Below, piece after piece: positions 59,580-64,000 of a stretch of DNA of 64,000 nucleotides. The stretch is taken from the NCBI RefSeq assembly GCF_042654245.1, contig NZ_JBHSGI010000033.1, positions 496,001 through 560,000 on the forward strand, written 5' to 3'. The notes beneath the pieces are model-generated. The model searched no databases. It had not been told where the DNA came from and saw only the letters and a program-made list of their open reading frames with translations. The stretch comes from Seohaeicola_A nanhaiensis (GTDB lineage Bacteria > Pseudomonadota > Alphaproteobacteria > Rhodobacterales > Rhodobacteraceae). The translations under genes were made by a program, and so were the position numbers. Position 1 is the first letter of the stretch; every line of letters begins with the position of its first letter.

Positions 59580-61304
59580 ATGAGCATCGCCGAAAGGACT
59601 TTCGTGCGCGACAGGGAAAGCCCCCGCAAACATCGCAGCGGCGATGTGGTTCTGGGCGACGATTGGGTCGCACCGGACGCTGGCATTTCCGAGGAACTGC
59701 GGGTCAAGCGGGCACGGCGCAACTTCTTCTCTCTGAAGGGGTCGCCGCTTACCCGCAAGATCGTCATGTTCAACCTGATCGCCCTGATCATCCTGGCGGC
59801 CGGCATCCTCTATCTCAACGACACCCGGGACAGCCTGGTCCTGCAGCGGGCCAATGCCCTCGTTGGCGAAACCGAGCTGATCGCCAACGTCTTCGAGGCA
59901 CAGCTGGGCGACGCCGACTTCGGCGAGGCGCCTGCCGGCATGGTCGAGGCGACACTGGAAAATCTCAGCCTGCGCAATGGAGTAGAGGTTTTTGTCTTTG
60001 GCGGCGACGGCGCGCTGATCGGGCACATCAAGGGCGAAGGCCAGAGCAGGGCACTCGACGCGCTGACCCCCGGCGCCAAGGGCCACACGGTCATCACCGA
60101 CGTTCTGACCCGTGTCTGGCAAAGCACCGCGGGCCTGCTGTCCCCGCGCGGCGAATCCGGCCCGGCGACCCTGGCCGAGCAGCTGACGGCGGCGGTCCCG
60201 GCGGCGCTCAACGGCGGCACGATGGTGGAAACCGGGCTCGACACCGCTGGCGGAACCGTCCTTTCGGCGACCGCCCCGATCCTGCGCGACGGTGCCGCGC
60301 TGGGCGCGGTGGCGCTGGCCAGCCCGTCGGGCGAGATCGACACCCTCGTGCGGGCCGAACGCGAGCGCGTCCTGCAGATGTTCCTCGTAGCCATTCTCGT
60401 CTCGGTCGGCCTCAGCCTCGTGCTGGCCTCGACCATCGCGAACCCGCTGGCCGATCTGGCCGAGGCTGCCGAGCTTGGCCGCGATCGCGACTCGCGGCGC
60501 GTCAATCCCGGCCGCATCCGCATTCCCGACCTGTCGGCGCGCCCGGACGAGATCGGGCGGCTGTCCCGTGCGCTGCGCGGCATGGTCTCGGCGCTCTACA
60601 ACCGTATAGACGGCAATGAACAATTCGCCGCCGACGTGGCCCATGAGATCAAGAACCCGCTCGCCAGCCTGCAGTCGGCCGTGGGCACCCTGCGCATGGT
60701 CAAGCGCGACGACCAGCGCGAACGGCTGATGGATGTGATCGAACACGACGTGCGCCGGCTCGACCGCCTGGTCAGCGACATTTCCAACGCCTCGCGGCTC
60801 GACGCCGAACTGGTCAAGGAAGAGGAAGAGCCTTTCGACCTTCTGACCATGCTCAGGAACCTCAACCAGTATCTGGGCGAGGATGCCAAGGCGAAGGGCA
60901 TCGATTATATCGCCGACCTGCCCGCCGGGCAGATCGTGATCCAGGGGCTCGAGGCCCGGCTGGCCCAGGTCTTCGTGAACCTGATCACAAACGCCATCTC
61001 CTTCTGCGAAGATGGCGACGCGATCCGCGTCTGGGCGCGCCAGCGGCAGAACCGTGTGCTGGTGGTGGTCGAGGATACCGGCCCCGGCATCCCGGACGAG
61101 GCGCTGAGCAAGGTGTTCAAGCGCTTCTACTCGCAGCGCCCGGCCGAGCATTTCGGCAACAACTCCGGCCTCGGCCTCGCTATCTCCAAACAGATCGTCG
61201 AGGCGCATGGCGGCGTCATCTGGGCCGAGAACATCCGCCCGACCGAGGCCGACATCACCTCCGAACCGCTGGGGGCCCGGTTTGTCGTCGGCCTCCCGGT
61301 CTGA
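59580..61304 (+). CDS. chvG: Sensor histidine kinase ChvG
   Basis: A 574-residue inner-membrane histidine kinase. A membrane helix lies near residues 60-80 (M-F-N-L-I-A-L-I-I-L-A-A-G-I-L-Y-L), then a ~180-residue periplasmic sensor, a second helix at ~265-285 and a HAMP domain. The H-box is A-A-D-V-A-H-E-I-K-N-P-L, the N-box around V-F-V-N-L-I-T-N-A-I-S-F, and the G-boxes V-E-D-T-G-P-G-I-P and G-L-G-L-A-I-S-K-Q-I-V. The Asn in the DHp/NAIS segment replaces the more usual D-N-A with T-N-A-I. The last 23 nt overlap hprK. Confidence 0.94.
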   Translation: MSIAERTFVRDRESPRKHRSGDVVLGDDWVAPDAGISEELRVKRARRNFFSLKGSPLTRKIVMFNLIALIILAAGILYLNDTRDSLVLQRANALVGETELIANVFEAQLGDADFGEAPAGMVEATLENLSLRNGVEVFVFGGDGALIGHIKGEGQSRALDALTPGAKGHTVITDVLTRVWQSTAGLLSPRGESGPATLAEQLTAAVPAALNGGTMVETGLDTAGGTVLSATAPILRDGAALGAVALASPSGEIDTLVRAERERVLQMFLVAILVSVGLSLVLASTIANPLADLAEAAELGRDRDSRRVNPGRIRIPDLSARPDEIGRLSRALRGMVSALYNRIDGNEQFAADVAHEIKNPLASLQSAVGTLRMVKRDDQRERLMDVIEHDVRRLDRLVSDISNASRLDAELVKEEEEPFDLLTMLRNLNQYLGEDAKAKGIDYIADLPAGQIVIQGLEARLAQVFVNLITNAISFCEDGDAIRVWARQRQNRVLVVVEDTGPGIPDEALSKVFKRFYSQRPAEHFGNNSGLGLAISKQIVEAHGGVIWAENIRPTEADITSEPLGARFVVGLPV

Positions 61305-61731
61305 CGGCGCGTCTCTCACGCTGCATGCCAGTTGCATCGCGCTGGACGGTCGCGGTCTGTTGATCACCGGGGCCTCGGGGCGCGGCAAGTCGTCGCTGGC
61401 GTTGCAGCTGATGGCCCTGGGCGCTCGGCTGGTGGCAGACGACCGCACCGACCTGACCCGGCAGGGGGACCAGGTGATTGCCAAAAGTCCCATTGCGATC
61501 AAGGGTTTGATCGAGGCACGGGGAGTGGGTCTTTTGCGGGCGGAGGCGGCTGGACCAACCACCGTTGTCCTGTCGGTGGATCTCGACCTGAATGAACAGG
61601 AACGCCTGCCGCCACCCCGCCACATCCGGCTCCTCGGGTGCGACATCCCCTTGCTTCGCGGCGCGGAAATGCCACATCTAGGCCCGGCCCTGCTGCAATT
61701 CCTCAAGGCAGGGCGCCAGGAAACGCCATGA
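61282..61731 (+). CDS. hprK: HPr kinase/phosphorylase, C-terminal-domain form
   Basis: A 149-residue protein with the Walker A motif T-G-A-S-G-R-G-K-S-S-L-A-L-Q-L and the short alphaproteobacterial HprK layout, lacking the N-terminal domain of Firmicute HprK. The start is placed at TTG 61282 (just after GGGGG), because the preceding frame lies inside chvG and no ATG fits; this choice is uncertain. HprK phosphorylates HPr on Ser46. It overlaps chvG by 23 nt and rapZ by ATGA. Confidence 0.85.
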   Translation: MSSASRSDGASLTLHASCIALDGRGLLITGASGRGKSSLALQLMALGARLVADDRTDLTRQGDQVIAKSPIAIKGLIEARGVGLLRAEAAGPTTVVLSVDLDLNEQERLPPPRHIRLLGCDIPLLRGAEMPHLGPALLQFLKAGRQETP

Positions 61732-62609
61732 CGCCGGTCAAATCGCAACTTGTTCTGGTGACCGGCCCCGCCGGGGCGGGACGTTCGACCGCGATCCATG
61801 CGCTCGAGGATATCGGGTTCGAGACCATTGACAACCTGCCGCTGCGTCTGGTGTCCCGCCTGTTGGACGGCGGCACCGAGCGTCCGCTGGCGCTGGGCAT
61901 TGACACCCGCAACCGCGATTTCACCACGGCCGGGCTGCTGGAGCTGATCGAGGATCTGGCCGCGCGCCGCGACACCGAACTGACGGTGCTCTATCTCGAC
62001 TGCCGCCCCGATGTGCTCCTGCGCCGCTATTCCGAGACGCGCCGCCGGCATCCCCTGGCCCCCGCCGAAGGCGTCGAGACCGGCGTGGCGCGCGAAATGG
62101 ACCTGCTCGCCCCGATCCGCGACCGGGCCGACACGCTGATCGACACCTCCGATCTCAACGTCCACGAGCTCAAGGCCGAGATCGCCCGCTGGATCGAACC
62201 CGAAAGCCAGACACGCCTTGCGCTGACCGTGCACTCCTTCAGCTACAAGCGCGGCCTGCCGCGCGCGGTCGACATGGTCTTTGATTGCCGGTTCCTGACC
62301 AACCCCTACTGGGTGCCCACACTGCGCGCGCTTGACGGCCGCGACCCCCGGGTCGCCGCCCATGTCAGCGCCGATCCGCGTTTTGCCGGCTTCTTCGACC
62401 GGGTGCTCGACATGACCCGTTTCCTGCTCCCGGCCTTCGTGGCCGAAGGCAAGGCGCATCTGTCCATCGCCTTCGGCTGTACCGGCGGGCAACACCGCTC
62501 CGTGATGATGGCGGAAACCCTGGCCAAGACCCTTGCGGAGGATGGACAGCAAGTGTCAATTAGGCATCGCGAGCTGGAAGGGCGAGCTGCGGAAGAGAGC
62601 AAGGCGTGA
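61728..62609 (+). CDS. rapZ: RNase adapter protein RapZ
   Basis: A 293-residue RapZ (YvcJ) family P-loop protein. Its nucleotide-binding motif reads G-P-A-G-A-G-R-S-T-A: Arg replaces the Walker A Lys. The C-terminal domain has the conserved S-F-S-Y-K-R-G-L-P, F-D-C-R-F-L-x-N-P-Y and G-C-T-G-G-Q-H-R-S-V segments. RapZ binds RNA and, in some bacteria, UDP-GlcNAc or GlmY/GlmZ-type RNAs; the role in alphaproteobacteria is less clear. Overlaps hprK and EIIA by 4 nt each. Confidence 0.95.
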   Translation: MTPVKSQLVLVTGPAGAGRSTAIHALEDIGFETIDNLPLRLVSRLLDGGTERPLALGIDTRNRDFTTAGLLELIEDLAARRDTELTVLYLDCRPDVLLRRYSETRRRHPLAPAEGVETGVAREMDLLAPIRDRADTLIDTSDLNVHELKAEIARWIEPESQTRLALTVHSFSYKRGLPRAVDMVFDCRFLTNPYWVPTLRALDGRDPRVAAHVSADPRFAGFFDRVLDMTRFLLPAFVAEGKAHLSIAFGCTGGQHRSVMMAETLAKTLAEDGQQVSIRHRELEGRAAEESKA

Positions 62610-63016
62610 TCGGTATAGTCATTGTGGCTCATGGTGGGCTGGCCAAGGAATATCTGGCCGCGATGGAGCATGTGGTCGGGCATCAGCCGGGCCTGCGTGC
62701 CGTTTCGATCGAGGTGGATCACGACCGCGACGCGAAACAGCAGGAGATCTGCGCCGCCGCCGATGCCGTAGACATCGGGGATGGTGTGGTGGTGGTGACC
62801 GACCTCTTCGGCGGATCGCCCTCGAACCTCTCGCTGCTCGCGTGCCGGCCCGACAATCGCCGCATACTCTATGGAGCCAACCTGCCGATGCTGATCAAAC
62901 TGGCGAAAAGCCGCCAACTCCCGGTCGCCGAGGCGGTGCGCAACGCCATGGACGCGGGCAAGAAATACATCAACACCCGCAACATCAGCCTCGACCCGCC
63001 GGCGGTGTCGAAATGA
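62606..63016 (+). CDS. PTS EIIA component, mannose/sorbose type
   Basis: A 136-residue EIIA domain with GTG start overlapping the rapZ stop (GTGA). His9 in G-I-V-I-V-A-H-G-G is the phosphorylation site, and V-V-V-T-D-L-F-G-G-S-P-S-N-L is the mannose-family EIIA signature. No EIIB, EIIC or EIID gene is in view, so it belongs to a regulatory (nitrogen/carbon) PTS rather than sugar uptake. The HPr gene overlaps its stop by ATGA. Confidence 0.92.
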   Translation: MIGIVIVAHGGLAKEYLAAMEHVVGHQPGLRAVSIEVDHDRDAKQQEICAAADAVDIGDGVVVVTDLFGGSPSNLSLLACRPDNRRILYGANLPMLIKLAKSRQLPVAEAVRNAMDAGKKYINTRNISLDPPAVSK

Positions 63017-63282
63017 CCCGCCGCAGCCTGAAGATCGTCAACGAAAAAGGCCTGCACGCGCGGGCCTCGGCCAAGCTGGTCGAAGTGGTCGAAGGGTTTG
63101 ACGCCACGGCCGAAGTGTCCCGCGACGGCTTGTCCGCCTCGGGCGATAGTATTATGGGCCTTCTCATGCTGGCCGCCTCAAAGGGAACGACTATTGACGT
63201 CGAGACCTCGGGGCCGGATGCTGAGGCACTTGCCGACGCAATTGAGTCCCTGGTGGCGGACCGGTTCGGTGAAGGGTTCTGA
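63013..63282 (+). CDS. ptsH: Phosphocarrier protein HPr
   Basis: An 89-residue HPr. His15 in N-E-K-G-L-H-A-R is the PEP-dependent phosphorylation site, and Ser46 in G-D-S-I-M-G-L-L-M matches the regulatory serine acted on by HprK. The start ATG overlaps the EIIA stop (ATGA). The set hprK-rapZ-EIIA-HPr forms a coupled operon after chvG; the enzyme I partner must be elsewhere. Confidence 0.95.
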   Translation: MTRRSLKIVNEKGLHARASAKLVEVVEGFDATAEVSRDGLSASGDSIMGLLMLAASKGTTIDVETSGPDAEALADAIESLVADRFGEGF

Positions 63283-63322
63283 CCGCAAGCATGGCCTGCG
63301 GAAAGAGGGGGATAGACGCACT

Positions 63323-64000
63323 GTGGCGGATACCACGCAAGACAGCTCGACTGGAGCCGTGAGCGAACCCGAGTCGCTGGGCGAGGTCTATGACCGTCGC
63401 ACGCTCACTTATGCCAATTCCTTCGATGACCGCTGGACCGCGATGGCGATCAAGGCCATCGAATGGATGACCGGCAAGCTGACCATCCTGCGGATGGTCA
63501 ACCGGTTCGAAAAGACCAACTCGGATTACCGCGGTCAGAAGTTCTGGAAGGGCGCGCTGGATGTCATGGGCATCGACCTGCGCACCCCGCCCGAACAGAT
63601 CGCGAATATCCCCAAGGAAGGGCCGGTCGTCGTGGTGGCCAACCACCCCCACGGCATGGTCGACGGCATGATCCTGGCCGAGCTGATCGGCCGTGTACGG
63701 CAGGATTACCGCATCCTCACCCGCTCGGTCCTGACCGGGCTGGACGAGGCGGCGACCTCCTTCATGATCCCGGTGCCCTTTCCGCACGACCCCGAGGCGC
63801 AGCGCAAGATGGTCGAGATGCGCGCCAAGGCGATGAAGCATCTGGCCGACGGCGGCGTGGTCGCGCTGTTCCCATCGGGCGTGGTGATGTCGTCGGACAG
63901 CTGGTTCGGCCCCGCGATCGAGCGCGAGTGGAACCTGTTCACCGCCAAGATGATTCGCAAGTCGGGCGCACGCGTGGTGCCGATCCACTTCCATGGCCAC
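63323..64000 (+). CDS. Lysophospholipid acyltransferase family protein (partial, runs off right edge)
   Basis: At least 226 residues of an acyltransferase are visible; the gene is cut at 64000. The start is GTG at 63323 (GGGGG about 10 nt upstream) because no ATG is in frame nearby. The acyltransferase segment V-V-V-V-A-N-H-P-H-G-M-V-D-G-M contains the NHP...D catalytic motif (with one more residue between His and Asp than the usual HX4D), and the later L-F-P-S-G-V-V is the second block. Likely acts in phospholipid or ornithine-lipid synthesis. Confidence 0.85.
   Translation, partial: MADTTQDSSTGAVSEPESLGEVYDRRTLTYANSFDDRWTAMAIKAIEWMTGKLTILRMVNRFEKTNSDYRGQKFWKGALDVMGIDLRTPPEQIANIPKEGPVVVVANHPHGMVDGMILAELIGRVRQDYRILTRSVLTGLDEAATSFMIPVPFPHDPEAQRKMVEMRAKAMKHLADGGVVALFPSGVVMSSDSWFGPAIEREWNLFTAKMIRKSGARVVPIHFHGH

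Noticed and set aside
58788..62552. Very long open frame (1254 codons) on the minus strand
   Set aside because: It is antisense to chvI, chvG, hprK and rapZ, all of which have clear family motifs. High GC content keeps such shadow frames open.
1..64000. CRISPR arrays, tRNA or rRNA genes, insertion sequences, prophage genes
   Set aside because: No regularly spaced repeats, cloverleaf-like sequences, transposase or phage motifs were seen on reading; a tRNAscan or CRISPR search would settle any missed case.

Overview
The window is GC-rich, tightly packed DNA from an alphaproteobacterium, most likely a Rhodobacterales (Rhodobacteraceae/Roseobacter-type) chromosome. Three things support this: the mcl1-type L-malyl-CoA lyase, the pckA / chvI-chvG / short hprK-rapZ-EIIA-HPr order, and a SAM-II (SAM_alpha) riboswitch ahead of metZ. 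I saw no tRNA, rRNA, insertion sequence, phage gene or CRISPR array. The window cuts a gene at each end.

Region 1 (1-21541) is an accessory catabolic island. A peptide-type ABC importer (binding protein plus a permease cut by the left edge) reads leftward. Next comes hyuA-hyuB-(2Fe-2S protein)-(FAD/BFD oxidoreductase), also leftward and ending at a clear terminator. A D-amino-acid-oxidase-family gene diverges from hyuA. A GntR regulator - creatininase - PanE-like reductase operon reads leftward. A second, complete peptide-type ABC importer (permeases, binding protein, two ATPases) reads rightward, with an amidohydrolase, an SDR and an M20 dipeptidase in the same operon. A 17-bp palindrome, CATAAGCC-C-GGCTTATG, or close versions of it, lies in the three intergenic control regions. 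I read the island as one regulon for uptake and breakdown of an unknown amide, cyclic-imide or secondary-amine compound.

Region 2 (21543-26516, leftward) is a TRAP transporter operon (dctP, fused dctQM) followed by two Gfo/Idh/MocA dehydrogenases, probably for a sugar, polyol or sugar acid.

Region 3 (27031-49047) is mixed. It holds a BON-MscS channel, an SH3 protein, a 2-hydroxyacid dehydrogenase, gamma-glutamyltransferase, a GlcD/D-lactate-dehydrogenase-type flavoprotein, rpmG (L33), a P-loop kinase, a GNAT, a zinc-ribbon-like DUF1272 protein, a Bax inhibitor-1 protein, DUF1127, a LysR regulator, a quinone oxidoreductase, an XRE regulator, histidinol-phosphatase, 8-oxoguanine deaminase, an SLC13/TrkA_C transporter, a YmdB-like phosphoesterase, 5-formyl-THF cyclo-ligase, mgtE, guanine deaminase, and metZ under a SAM-II riboswitch.

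Region 4 (49170-64000) is core metabolism and regulation: dgcN-dgcA (D-glutamate catabolism) divergent from mcl1, accA, a GFA protein, a qorB-like/HxlR divergent pair, era-DUF1491, pckA, the ChvI-ChvG two-component system, a short HPr kinase, RapZ, a mannose-type EIIA and HPr (a regulatory PTS with no EI or sugar permease in view), and the start of a lysophospholipid acyltransferase.
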